52,231 nt of DNA from WTXA01 sp041741995. Lineage in GTDB: Bacteria; Bacillota; TC1. Positions 1-8,315 of this stretch are shown piece after piece (the stretch's first letter is position 1; each line of letters begins with the position of its first letter). A program made the position numbers and the translations under genes. The stretch lies in assembly GCA_041741995.1 (NCBI GenBank), contig JBGSJN010000010.1:1-52231 (forward strand). Reading direction: 5' to 3'. Under the pieces are notes generated by a model. It was not told where the DNA came from and ran no database searches. It saw nothing but the letters and a program-made list of their open reading frames with translations.

Positions 1-134
1 AAAGAAAAAAACAACTCTTAAGTGAATTTGGAAGTATAGCGGGTATCAGAAAAGCTGATATTAATGATATAATAAAGGTGTTAGGCAACGAAAAGTTGGC
101 CAGAAAGATAAAGGATACACTAGGTGATGGATAA
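1..134 (+). CDS. uvrC: UvrC excinuclease subunit, C-terminal end (partial)
   Basis: An open frame runs in from the window edge and stops at 132-134. The visible 43 residues include SEFGSIAGIRKADINDI and then LARKIKDTLG, which match the helix-hairpin-helix DNA-binding domain that ends UvrC. UvrC makes the dual incision in nucleotide excision repair together with UvrA and UvrB. Only the tail is here, so the catalytic domains cannot be checked. The frame overlaps the next gene by 8-11 bases, which suggests translational coupling. The call rests on this short tail and on the usual uvrC position upstream of rapZ-whiA in Clostridia. Confidence 0.75.
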   Translation, partial: RKKQLLSEFGSIAGIRKADINDIIKVLGNEKLARKIKDTLGDG

Positions 135-930
135 ATTAAAATTAATAGCAATAGATATAGATGGCACACTATTAAATGACGACAAGGAAGTTAGTAGAGA
201 AAATAGGGAAGCTATAAGAAGAGCAGAAAAAAAGGGAATATATGTAATTTTAGCAACTGGCAGAATGTACAGAAGCGCTAAAAAGCTAGGCCATCTTTTT
301 ACAACTGAATTACCCTTTATTTCATATAATGGTGGCTTGATCAGGGAGTTTAACGACGGCAAAATATTGATGCAAAAGGATATGCCTAAAGAATTTGCCA
401 GACCAGTATTCACAAAGCTCAAGGAATATGGCCTGTCAATAAACTTCTACATAAATGATCATCTATTTGGTGATGAAGGTAATAAGAATATTAAGGGCTA
501 TGCAGAATATATTGAAGTACCCTATACAATAATGAAAGATGAAGAAATCTTCAAGCACATTGATGAAATGGACATTATGAAAATGGTGGCCATGGGAGAT
601 GAAAAAGACATTGACATATTTTTAGCCAAGGAGAAGGAAATATTTAATGAAAGCTTGCATCTTGTAAAGTCGCTACCATTTATGCTAGAAATTGCTAACA
701 AGGAAGTTAACAAAGGAAACGCATTAGCTAAATTAGGAGAAATCCTAGGAATCAAGCAAAATGAGATGATGGCTATTGGTGACAATATGAACGATGAAGA
801 AATGCTGGACTATGTAGCTAATCCTTTTGTTATGGCCAATGGTAGTGAACTGTTACTAGCCAAGAATTATATGAAGACTAAAAGTAATAATGAAGATGGA
901 GTGGCTTATGCTATTTCCCAGTTTCTATAG
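124..930 (+). CDS. Cof-type HAD-superfamily phosphatase
   Basis: A 268-residue protein of the Cof/YidA type (HAD subclass IIB), which are small-molecule or sugar-phosphate phosphatases. Motif I is DIDGTLL near residue 11, motif II is ATGR near 44, the motif III lysine lies near EVNKGNAL, and motif IV is AIGDNMNDEEML around 218-229. The cap domain lies between motifs II and III. The length fits the family. GTG at 124 sits 7-8 bases after AAGGAT, with ATG at 127 as the alternative start. It overlaps the end of uvrC. The substrate cannot be told from sequence. Confidence 0.9.
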   Translation: MMDKLKLIAIDIDGTLLNDDKEVSRENREAIRRAEKKGIYVILATGRMYRSAKKLGHLFTTELPFISYNGGLIREFNDGKILMQKDMPKEFARPVFTKLKEYGLSINFYINDHLFGDEGNKNIKGYAEYIEVPYTIMKDEEIFKHIDEMDIMKMVAMGDEKDIDIFLAKEKEIFNESLHLVKSLPFMLEIANKEVNKGNALAKLGEILGIKQNEMMAIGDNMNDEEMLDYVANPFVMANGSELLLAKNYMKTKSNNEDGVAYAISQFL

Positions 931-973
931 AATATGTTACAATAAATTTAGAATTTAGAAAGTAGAAAACAAG

Positions 974-1705
974 ATGAAAATAGATTTACATTCCCATACA
1001 ATCCTATCAGGACATGCCTACAGCACCTTGAAGGAAAATATAGAAGCAGCTAAAATCAGAGGAATAGAAGCCTTTGCAGTTACAGATCATGGACCTGCAA
1101 TGCCTAGTTCCCAACAAGACGCCTACCATATAGTAAATATGAGACTGGCTGTTCCTGAATTTATTGATGGTGTACGAATAATTAGAGGCTTTGAATCAAA
1201 TATCATAGATTATGATGGCAAAATTGATCTTCCTAGTGAATATACACCATATGTAGAGTTTATTATTGGTTCCTTACATGAAATATGTATAGTCCCAAGA
1301 AGCAAGAAGGAGAATACGGAAGGTATAATAAATGCCATGGCTACAGGCTATGTAGATGTAATTGGACATCCAGATGGTTTTGGATTTCCTTTGGATTACC
1401 CAGCCATAACAGAAGCTGCCAAGGAATATGAAGTAGCCTTAGAACTTAATAACAATACACTAAAAGGCAGAGTTAGAGGAGACTGTAGGGAAAATTACCT
1501 AGAGATGCTCTATTATGCCAAACAAAATGGAGTCTATATCAGTGTAGGTAGTGATGCACACTTCTATACAGGAATAGGTGAAATGGACTTATCTGCAGAA
1601 ATGTTGAAGGATGTCGGATATCCTGAAGAATTAATAATAAGTCAAGATCTAGAACATTTCAACAATTTTATGAAGATAAGAAAGCAAGAAAGGATAATAT
1701 ACTAA
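974..1705 (+). CDS. PHP-domain phosphoesterase (YcdX-like)
   Basis: A 243-residue PHP (polymerase and histidinol phosphatase) protein. It has the metal-binding motifs expected of YcdX-type phosphatases: HSHT at residues 6-9, a TDHG motif near 37, GHPDGF in the middle and SVGSDAHF near 195. These residues would bind a multinuclear metal centre for phosphate-ester hydrolysis. No strong ribosome binding site is visible before ATG 974. The stop codon shares one base with the rapZ start, so the two are likely co-translated. A PHP gene in this position is common between uvrC and rapZ in Clostridia. The physiological substrate is unknown. Confidence 0.85.
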   Translation: MKIDLHSHTILSGHAYSTLKENIEAAKIRGIEAFAVTDHGPAMPSSQQDAYHIVNMRLAVPEFIDGVRIIRGFESNIIDYDGKIDLPSEYTPYVEFIIGSLHEICIVPRSKKENTEGIINAMATGYVDVIGHPDGFGFPLDYPAITEAAKEYEVALELNNNTLKGRVRGDCRENYLEMLYYAKQNGVYISVGSDAHFYTGIGEMDLSAEMLKDVGYPEELIISQDLEHFNNFMKIRKQERIIY

Positions 1706-2604
1706 TGAAAAATGACAACTTAAGACTAATAATTGTATCAGGATTAAGTGGAGCTGGAAAATCTCAAGTAATGAATAATCTTGAGGATTCTGGATATTTT
1801 TGCATAGACAATTTTCCGCCATATCTTCTTACTTCATTGGTAAAAAAAATGAAAAAGGAAACAAATATATACAAGCTGGCTGTAGCAATAGACATTAGAG
1901 GAGGACATTTTCTAAAGGACTATACTGAAGCCATGAAAGAATTGGACAAAAGTGATACTGAATATGAAACAATATTTATGGAATCCTCAAACAGAGCAAT
2001 TATTGCAAGATATAAATTAACCAGAAGAAGACACCCGCTAATAGAACAAGCCAAGGGTGATATTCAATCTGCCATTAAAATAGAAAGAGAAATGCTCTCA
2101 AGTATTAGAGATAAAGTAGACAGAATTATAGATACAACAGGTATATCCACTGCCCAGTGCCGCAGAATAATTGAAAACATCGTAGCAGAGCAAGAAAAAA
2201 ACAATTTTCTTATAACAATTTATTCTTTTGGATATAAATATGGCTTACCAATAGACGCAGACCTGGTAATGGATGTTCGTTTTCTACCGAATCCCTATTA
2301 TCTTGAACATCTAAAATTCCTGACAGGGGAAGCTAACAAAGTTGAAGAATATGTCTTCTCCTTTAAAGTAACAGAGGAATTTCTTGAAAAATATGTAGAT
2401 TTATTAAAATTCTTGATTCCAAAATATATGGAAGAAGGAAAAAGACAGTTAGTAATAGCTATCGGTTGTACTGGTGGCCAACATAGATCTGTAGTAATAA
2501 GTAGAGCCCTTGAAAAAGAATTACAAGGTGACGGGATAAGAACCTACCTCTATCATAGAGAAATATGGCGACATCAAAAGGGAGATATGGAAAATGTCTT
2601 TTAG
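1705..2604 (+). CDS. rapZ: RapZ/YvcJ-family nucleotide-binding protein
   Basis: A 299-residue protein with an N-terminal P-loop (GLSGAGKS, residues 13-20) followed by the family signature GYFCIDNFPPYLL. The C-terminal RapZ domain carries IGCTGGQHRSV. In Enterobacteria RapZ is an RNA adaptor that senses glucosamine-6-phosphate; in Bacillus, YvcJ is a nucleotide-hydrolysing protein linked to competence, and its RNA role is unproven. The start overlaps the PHP stop by one base and the end overlaps whiA by 11 bases. The usual neighbour yvcK, normally between rapZ and whiA, is absent here. Confidence 0.93.
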   Translation: MKNDNLRLIIVSGLSGAGKSQVMNNLEDSGYFCIDNFPPYLLTSLVKKMKKETNIYKLAVAIDIRGGHFLKDYTEAMKELDKSDTEYETIFMESSNRAIIARYKLTRRRHPLIEQAKGDIQSAIKIEREMLSSIRDKVDRIIDTTGISTAQCRRIIENIVAEQEKNNFLITIYSFGYKYGLPIDADLVMDVRFLPNPYYLEHLKFLTGEANKVEEYVFSFKVTEEFLEKYVDLLKFLIPKYMEEGKRQLVIAIGCTGGQHRSVVISRALEKELQGDGIRTYLYHREIWRHQKGDMENVF

Positions 2605-3436
2605 CCATGAAGTTAAAGAAACGATTAGTGGAATTATCTCTCCTACAAAAGGTGAGAGAAAGAAGGAACTCCAAGCCTTCTTCTATTTAGTAGGAAATGA
2701 AGAAAGAGAAGGTTTGATAGTATTTGCTACTGAAAATATTTTAGTAGCAAAAAAAATAATCATTTTACTTCATGAATTCTTTAAAGGCAAATATTCTTTC
2801 AAGGTACAGTATAGAGGAAGATTTAGAAAAGTATTCTACATTGTTAACCTGTATACAAGTGACATACGTTTCTTTGAACTCAAAAAAATTAAAAAGAAAA
2901 AAGAAAAAAGTGCTTTTTTAAGAAGTACTTTTTTAGCAAGAGGATCACTTACAGACCCGAAAAAAGGTTATCATCTAGAACTTAGATGTCCTAGTTTCAC
3001 AGCCTATATATTCCTTGGAGATCTCCTTAGCTCCTTTGGAGTTGTAGCTAAAGGCATTACGAGGAAAAATGTATTCTTTCTATACTTAAAAGATGCTGAG
3101 ATGATAAGTGACTTCCTTAAAATTATTGGAGCATATCATTTTATGTTCTTATTTGAGGAAACTAGAGTAATCAAAGAAATGAAAAACATGGCAAATAGAA
3201 GAAATAACTGTGATCTTGCTAATCTAGATAAGACGATAAAAGCAGCTACTAAGCAAGTAAAGATAATCAAGTCGATAGGTATTGGCAATCTTCCAGTAAA
3301 TTTAAGAGAAGTTGCAGCCCTGAGACTAGAACATCCTGAACTTTCACTGGCAGAATTAGGAGAGCTTTGTTCTCCACCTATGAAAAGAGCAGCTGTAAAT
3401 TATAGATTAAAGAAAATTGAAAGTTTAAAGAGGTAA
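2594..3436 (+). CDS. whiA: WhiA DNA-binding regulator
   Basis: A 280-residue WhiA. The N-terminal two thirds is a degenerate LAGLIDADG homing-endonuclease-like fold. The C-terminal helix-turn-helix region includes NLPVNLREVAALRLEHPELS and MKRAAVNYRLKKIE. In Firmicutes WhiA is linked to cell division and chromosome segregation rather than sporulation-specific transcription. The length is slightly short for the family (about 300-320). It overlaps the rapZ end by 11 bases, with AGGGAGATATGGAA just upstream in the rapZ coding sequence serving as the ribosome binding region. Confidence 0.92.
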   Translation: MSFSHEVKETISGIISPTKGERKKELQAFFYLVGNEEREGLIVFATENILVAKKIIILLHEFFKGKYSFKVQYRGRFRKVFYIVNLYTSDIRFFELKKIKKKKEKSAFLRSTFLARGSLTDPKKGYHLELRCPSFTAYIFLGDLLSSFGVVAKGITRKNVFFLYLKDAEMISDFLKIIGAYHFMFLFEETRVIKEMKNMANRRNNCDLANLDKTIKAATKQVKIIKSIGIGNLPVNLREVAALRLEHPELSLAELGELCSPPMKRAAVNYRLKKIESLKR

Positions 3437-3440
3437 GTCA

Positions 3441-4202
3441 ATGAAAAAATGGATGGATGCCATCGGACAGACCATATTCTATATAGCACTTTATTTTGTA
3501 GTTAGTTTCCTATCCCCTTTAGTATTAGAGCTAACAGGGATGGAAATCAATATTATTAATCAAGTTATTGCTAGTAGTATAATCTTCACCTTGCTGGTAC
3601 TTTTAATTAATAAAGATAAGTTGAATAAAAAAGGCTGGTTCACTGGATTTTCCAAAAAGGAACTGGTCAAGACACTTGAACTTGCTTTTGCTTCAATAAT
3701 CTTTGTTAATTTGTTTTTGGTTTATCTTTTTCCTAACTTTATTGATAATAATATGCCAGATGTTATTAAAGAACAGTTTGAGGCAATAGCCTTATCAAGT
3801 CCCTTACTAGCTCTTGTGGCTATTGGTATTTTAGCACCTATTGCTGAAGAAATACTTTTTAGAGGAGCAATATATAATTTATTCAAGGATAATATAGGGA
3901 AGTATGTAGCCTTATTTGTATCATCTGTGTTATTTGCCTTGATACATTTAAATATTTACCAGGCAAGCTATACTTTGTTTATTGGTTTATTTTTAGGAAT
4001 TATTCTCATGAAAACAGGAAGCTTATGGTTACCAGTTATATTCCATATAGTCTATAATTTTTTTGGTGGAATATTTGGTGTGTTTGATCAGAAATTAATG
4101 GAACTTCTTTTTTTAAAAACATATATTATACCGGTAATTGGAGTTATTCTAATAATTGATAGCTTGAGATTCTTTTTAAGTAAGGGAGGTAGAAGAAAGT
4201 GA
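3441..4202 (+). CDS. CPBP-family intramembrane metalloprotease
   Basis: A 253-residue, strongly hydrophobic protein of the CPBP/Abi (CAAX protease and bacteriocin-processing) family. Motif 1 is EEILFRG around residue 138, motif 2 is FALIHLN around 168, and a third conserved histidine and asparagine occur in FHIVYNFFGG. These supply the two glutamates and histidines of the metal site. About seven or eight membrane segments can be drawn. It follows whiA by 4 bases and overlaps the PH-domain gene by 4, so it is probably part of the same transcript. The substrate is unknown; family members process peptides or confer bacteriocin immunity. Confidence 0.88.
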   Translation: MKKWMDAIGQTIFYIALYFVVSFLSPLVLELTGMEINIINQVIASSIIFTLLVLLINKDKLNKKGWFTGFSKKELVKTLELAFASIIFVNLFLVYLFPNFIDNNMPDVIKEQFEAIALSSPLLALVAIGILAPIAEEILFRGAIYNLFKDNIGKYVALFVSSVLFALIHLNIYQASYTLFIGLFLGIILMKTGSLWLPVIFHIVYNFFGGIFGVFDQKLMELLFLKTYIIPVIGVILIIDSLRFFLSKGGRRK

Positions 4203-4576
4203 GTTTTATTAATGAAATGATTGGAGTCACAATTGAACTTGATCAGAAGGAAATGGAAGAAAGAATAGCCAAATTCCTTTTAGAAGACGAGAAGTTGATT
4301 AAGGGCTATCAAATTGTCAGAGATGTTATGATATTAACAGATAAGAGGGTAATCATAGTAGATTATCTAGGACTAAGGGGCAAAAAAATAGAGTATCAGA
4401 TGATACCCTATCATAAAATTAATCGACTATATATTGAAACACCAGGAAACTTAGATACAGACTACACCTTAAAACTTTTTATCTCAGGTAGTTTAGAACC
4501 TATTGAAAAACAAATAAAAAGCGATGTGGACATCTATGAATTAAATCGTATAATATTCGCCCATATTTTAACTTAA
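4199..4576 (+). CDS. Bacterial PH-domain protein (bPH_1 / PF08000-like)
   Basis: A 125-residue protein starting at GTG 4199, inside the end of the protease gene and preceded by GGGAGG. The central sequence LTDKRVIIVDYLGLRGKKIE followed by MIPYHKI and LFISGSLEPIEKQIK matches the bacterial pleckstrin-homology family represented by PF08000. These small cytosolic proteins form ring-like oligomers in structures but have no firm function. It ends 3 bases from the convergent aldolase gene, and no terminator hairpin is visible between them. Confidence 0.8.
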   Translation: MSFINEMIGVTIELDQKEMEERIAKFLLEDEKLIKGYQIVRDVMILTDKRVIIVDYLGLRGKKIEYQMIPYHKINRLYIETPGNLDTDYTLKLFISGSLEPIEKQIKSDVDIYELNRIIFAHILT

Positions 4577-4579
4577 TAT

Positions 4580-5230
4580 TTACTTAACTTTTTGCCCATA
4601 GGTAGAAAACTTTTGTAAGGTTACTTTAATATCTTCAGGGGTAAGAATTTTCCCGCCACCTAACATTTTAGTATTAAGGTAAAGTTGACAGCAAAACTCT
4701 ATTTCTTCCATTGCACTAAAGGCATATTCAATACTTGGCCCACCTGTAAGCAGACCATGGTTCCCTAGAAGTACTGCATACTTGCCTTTCATATATTCAT
4801 AGGCTAAATCAGCCAACTCCTTGCTTCCAAAGGGCACATAAGGGGTGCAGTCAACTTCATGACTGCCACTAAAAGCTATAAGATAGTGTATGGCTGGCAG
4901 CTTTTCACCAAGACAAGCTAAAGTTGTAGCATAGGTTGAATGGGTGTGGACTACAGCATTTATATCTTGTCTTTTCTCATAGAATATCTTATGCATACTA
5001 TATTCACTAGAAGGTTTTCTTTTACCTTGAATAATATTACCAGCCAAATCGAGGATTACTACATCCTCCTTTTTTATGTCAAAATACTCCATACCAGATG
5101 GTTTTATAGCCATCAAGCCCAGCTCTCTATTGAAAATACTAAGATTGCCACCAGTACCAGTAGTCAGTCCCCCGGTAATAAGTTTCTTTCCATATTGGAC
5201 TATAAGTTCTCTTTCTTTTTCCATTAACAT
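4580..5230 (-). CDS. Class II aldolase (fuculose-phosphate aldolase-like)
   Basis: A 216-residue class II aldolase/adducin-family enzyme similar to L-fuculose-1-phosphate aldolase. Visible features are GTGGNLS near the N terminus (phosphate binding), the glutamate of KPSSEYSMH, the zinc ligands HTHS, and a third histidine in GNHGLL. It cleaves a ketose-1-phosphate to dihydroxyacetone phosphate and an aldehyde. It is the last gene of a leftward operon after a 2-hydroxyacid dehydrogenase (sharing one base) and an aminotransferase. Related aldolases act on 5-methylthioribulose or 5-deoxyribulose phosphates, which is tempting here because of the divergent MTAP-family gene, but sequence alone does not fix the substrate. 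Confidence 0.82.
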   Translation of the reverse strand: MLMEKERELIVQYGKKLITGGLTTGTGGNLSIFNRELGLMAIKPSGMEYFDIKKEDVVILDLAGNIIQGKRKPSSEYSMHKIFYEKRQDINAVVHTHSTYATTLACLGEKLPAIHYLIAFSGSHEVDCTPYVPFGSKELADLAYEYMKGKYAVLLGNHGLLTGGPSIEYAFSAMEEIEFCCQLYLNTKMLGGGKILTPEDIKVTLQKFSTYGQKVK

Positions 5231-6198
5231 TAGAACACTTCCTTATTTAAACAGTTATCCGGTATTTTATTATTGATCAATATATCAATAATACTTTGAG
5301 CAGCCAGAATTGACATAGCTTCTCTACTATCATATGTGGCACTGCCAATATGTGAGCAAGTTACCACGTTTTCTAAATTTGTAAGACCTGGATATATTGC
5401 AGGTTCATTTTCATATACATCAAGACCGGCACTATAGATTTTCTTATTCTTTAATGACTCATAAAGTGCTTTTTCATCAATTATTGCTCCCCTGGCTGTA
5501 TTGATCAGGATTGCATTTGGTTTCATAAGTGCTAGTTCTCTTTCACCAATCAGATGATGGGTACTAAGATTGTAAGGACAATGGATTGCCAAATAATCTA
5601 CTTTAGGCAACATATCAAAAAGATCTTCATAATGTGCTCCTGTTTCCTTTTCGAAATCTCTTTTCCTAGTAGGACTGTTATAGTAAATCTCCATATTAAA
5701 ACCCTTGGCCATTCTAGCAAAGGCCATACCTATTCTTCCTGCACCAATTATTCCTAGTTTTTTACCACTAACTGGTTGGCCAAGGAAACCCATAGGATCC
5801 CAGCTTGTAAAGTTACCTTCTCTAGTTAATTTATCAGAGGGCACAATATGTCTGCTAGCAGCAAAAAGTAGAGCCCAGGCAAGTTCTGCAGTTGCCATAG
5901 TCAGGGCATTAGGTGTATTTGTTATAGCTACCCCATAGTCTGTAGCCGTGTCAACATCAATGTTGTTAAACCCTACTGCATAGTTGGCAAATACTTTAAC
6001 AGATGGAGCAGCTTTAAAGATATTTTCATCTACCTGATTGGTTAGCATAGTTAGAACTCCATCATAGCCTTCGATAGCTGTAATAAATTCTTCATTAGTC
6101 AAATCTCTTTCTTCTGGTTGTACTGATACTTCAAAGTGTTCTTTTAGTAGGTCAATTCCGGCAGACATGATTGGTCTTGTTACATAGACTTTTTTCAT
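5230..6198 (-). CDS. D-isomer-specific 2-hydroxyacid dehydrogenase
   Basis: A 322-residue NAD(P)-dependent dehydrogenase of the glyoxylate/hydroxypyruvate reductase type. The Rossmann motif is LGIIGAGRIGMAFARMAKGF. The catalytic set is the arginine in NTARGAIID, the glutamate in YENEP and the histidine in CSHIGSAT. It reduces a 2-oxoacid to a D-2-hydroxyacid or the reverse. It shares one base with the aldolase downstream and one with the aminotransferase upstream, so the three are one transcription unit. Together they could interconvert an amino acid, its 2-oxoacid and the hydroxyacid, but the substrate is not determined. Confidence 0.87.
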   Translation of the reverse strand: MKKVYVTRPIMSAGIDLLKEHFEVSVQPEERDLTNEEFITAIEGYDGVLTMLTNQVDENIFKAAPSVKVFANYAVGFNNIDVDTATDYGVAITNTPNALTMATAELAWALLFAASRHIVPSDKLTREGNFTSWDPMGFLGQPVSGKKLGIIGAGRIGMAFARMAKGFNMEIYYNSPTRKRDFEKETGAHYEDLFDMLPKVDYLAIHCPYNLSTHHLIGERELALMKPNAILINTARGAIIDEKALYESLKNKKIYSAGLDVYENEPAIYPGLTNLENVVTCSHIGSATYDSREAMSILAAQSIIDILINNKIPDNCLNKEVF

Positions 6199-7379
6199 TA
6201 GCTTTTCACCTTCTTCAATACACTCTCAAGTCTGTTGAGTGCTTCATTAAGATTGTCCCTGCTGGTTGCGTAGGAAAATCTGACATAACCTTCCAGGTCT
6301 TCACCAAAGGTACTCCCTGGTAGTGAGGATATATAGGCGTTCTCCAAAATATATGCTGCCATTTCATCACTTGACTTACCAAACCATTTAAAGTTAGGGA
6401 AAGCGTAAAAGGCCCCATCTGGGAGAACACAACTAACATGAGGTATGTTATTTAGTCCGTTGACTAAAAGATCTCTTCTCTCCTTAAATTCTATTTTCAT
6501 TTTTTCCACTTCATCCTGCGGTCCTCTATAAGCTTCTATTCCAGCATACTGTATAAAAGTGTTGGTACAGGAATTACTGGCAACTATCAGTGGATTAAAT
6601 ACTTTGGCGATACTTTCATGCATAATGCCGTAACCTAGTCTCCAGCCGGTCATGGCATAGGCCTTGGAAAAACCGTCAAGTAAAATAGTTTTATCTCTCA
6701 TATGTGGGATACTAGCAATAGAGAGAATCTTATCATCTCCAAAGTAGAGACGATCATATATTTCATCTGATAGGACAATAATATCCTTATCACGGAGGAA
6801 TTCTGCTATAGCTTCTATTTCTTTTTGCTCTATTATTGAGCCTGTTGGATTATTTGGACTGCTTAGGATTATAAGTTTGGTTCTTGATGTTACTAATGGT
6901 TCTAGATCTTTTAAGGTAAGCCTGAATTTGTTTTCTTCTGTTGCTTTGAAGGCTACTGGTGTTGCTCCCATATATTTAGTTAGAACCTTGTAGATTGGAA
7001 AACCAGGGTCTGGGATAATTACTTCATCTCCAGGTTTTACAAAAGTCAAAAAAGTATAGAAAAGGATTGGCTTGGCACCAGGTGTTACTACAACATTACC
7101 AGCTTTTGCCTCTACTCCTTTGTATTCTTTAACATATTTAGCTATTTCTTCTTTAAAGGCAGGAACCCCAAGAGGTTGAGCATAGTGGCTTTCTCCTTTA
7201 TTCATTGCTTCTATTCCAGCTTTTGTAATATTGGCTGGTGTATTAAAGTCAGGTTCACCTAATTCCAGGTGGATGACCTTGTTTCCTTGATCTTCGTATA
7301 TTTTTGCTTTTTGTTTCATTTCAAAGCCAGAAACTATATGCATATCCAGGGCATTTTGGTTCATTAGTTTTTTAAACAT
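6198..7379 (-). CDS. Class I/II PLP aminotransferase (aspartate aminotransferase-like)
   Basis: A fold-type I aminotransferase of about 393 residues. Landmarks are ELGEPDF near the N terminus, SSPNNPTG, LSDEIYDRLYF, the PLP lysine in DGFSKAYAMTGWRLGYG, and RFSYA at the end. A longer frame begins at 7442, but ATG at 7379 is preferred because AAGGAG lies 6 bases upstream on this strand and the residues before it do not resemble the family. First gene of the aminotransferase-dehydrogenase-aldolase operon. It probably uses an amino acid with 2-oxoglutarate; the exact partner is unknown. Confidence 0.87.
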   Translation of the reverse strand: MFKKLMNQNALDMHIVSGFEMKQKAKIYEDQGNKVIHLELGEPDFNTPANITKAGIEAMNKGESHYAQPLGVPAFKEEIAKYVKEYKGVEAKAGNVVVTPGAKPILFYTFLTFVKPGDEVIIPDPGFPIYKVLTKYMGATPVAFKATEENKFRLTLKDLEPLVTSRTKLIILSSPNNPTGSIIEQKEIEAIAEFLRDKDIIVLSDEIYDRLYFGDDKILSIASIPHMRDKTILLDGFSKAYAMTGWRLGYGIMHESIAKVFNPLIVASNSCTNTFIQYAGIEAYRGPQDEVEKMKIEFKERRDLLVNGLNNIPHVSCVLPDGAFYAFPNFKWFGKSSDEMAAYILENAYISSLPGSTFGEDLEGYVRFSYATSRDNLNEALNRLESVLKKVKS

Positions 7380-7525
7380 CAACTTCTCCTTCATTAATGG
7401 TTTGCTAACTAAAATTATAGCAAAAAAAACTTTTTCTTGCATTAACTTATTGTTCTTATTGTAGATTTGGTTAATAAATGATACCTTATTACTATATATA
7501 TAGGTTATGATTTGATGGAGGAGTT
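7380..7525. promoter_or_regulatory. Divergent promoter region, aminotransferase operon / mtnP
   Basis: The 146-base spacer lies between two diverging start codons. On the minus strand a perfect TATAAT (plus-strand 7414-7419) sits about 35 bases before the aminotransferase start; no good -35 was found. On the plus strand the region is AT-rich (ACTATATATATAGG around 7490-7504), followed by GGAGGAG before ATG 7526. No riboswitch fold was recognised. Shared regulation of the two units is possible but not shown. Confidence 0.45.
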
Positions 7526-8302
7526 ATGAAATACGCAATTATTGGTGGTACAGGAGTATACAACCTAGGTGAAAATATCAAGGAAGTTAGTGTTGAAACA
7601 CCTTATGGAAGAATTGATTTTAATGTTATGGAGAAGGAAGATAAGGAAATTATTTTTCTAGCCCGTCATGGGAAGAATCATAACAAGCCACCTCATCTAG
7701 TTAATTATCAAGGGAATATGTGGGCCTTGAAGGAATATGGAGTAGAGTTTATTTTCTCTACAGTAGCAGTTGGTTCTACTCGGACTGATATTGTTCCTGG
7801 TGACCTGGTTTTACTACGTGATTTTATTGATTTTACTAAAAGTAGACAGATGACATTCTATGATGGCTCATCAGGAGTTGTTCATGTATCTATGGCTGAG
7901 CCCTATTGTAGTATGTTATGTGGAAAAGTCCTAAATGCTGCAACTGGTGCTAAATTAGATAAAGCATTAAGAGATGATATCGTTTATGTTTGTACAGAGG
8001 GTCCTAGATTTGAAACAGCCAAAGAGATTAGTTTTTACAGCCAGATAGGTGGAGATGTGGTTGGTATGACCAATGTACCTGAAGTAGTTCTAGCCAAGGA
8101 ACTTTCCATGTGCTATTGTGCAGTTGGTATTGTTACTAATATGTGTACTGGATTAGTAGCTATAGAAGCTACAGGTTCTGAGATTCTTTCTAGAGTAAAT
8201 GCTAGAAAAGAAGAATTAACCAACTTATTTATTGATATTATATTAAATGGTGACTTGGTGACTGATGATTGTAGTTGCCGGTCTGCTTTGATTAGAGTTT
8301 AA
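7526..8302 (+). CDS. MTAP/PNP-family purine nucleoside phosphorylase (probably 6-oxopurine specific)
   Basis: A 258-residue member of the methylthioadenosine phosphorylase branch of trimeric purine nucleoside phosphorylases. The phosphate loop is GGTGVYN, the sugar/phosphate region is ARHGKNHNKPPHLVNYQGN, and TEGPRFET and GMTNVPEVVLAKE are family signatures. In human MTAP the sequence TDYD holds the two aspartates that recognise adenine; here the aligned sequence is TNMC (N205, C207), as in enzymes that take 6-oxopurines. It may therefore act on methylthioinosine or inosine-like substrates. GGAGGAG precedes ATG 7526. It probably heads the unit that continues into three membrane-protein genes. 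Confidence 0.85.
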   Translation: MKYAIIGGTGVYNLGENIKEVSVETPYGRIDFNVMEKEDKEIIFLARHGKNHNKPPHLVNYQGNMWALKEYGVEFIFSTVAVGSTRTDIVPGDLVLLRDFIDFTKSRQMTFYDGSSGVVHVSMAEPYCSMLCGKVLNAATGAKLDKALRDDIVYVCTEGPRFETAKEISFYSQIGGDVVGMTNVPEVVLAKELSMCYCAVGIVTNMCTGLVAIEATGSEILSRVNARKEELTNLFIDIILNGDLVTDDCSCRSALIRV

Positions 8303-8315
8303 CGGAGGTTTTTGA

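Noticed and set aside
7380..7442. N-terminal extension of the aminotransferase to 7442
   Set aside because: The extension overlaps the promoter (TATAAT) and AAGGAG lies 6 bases before the internal ATG at 7379.
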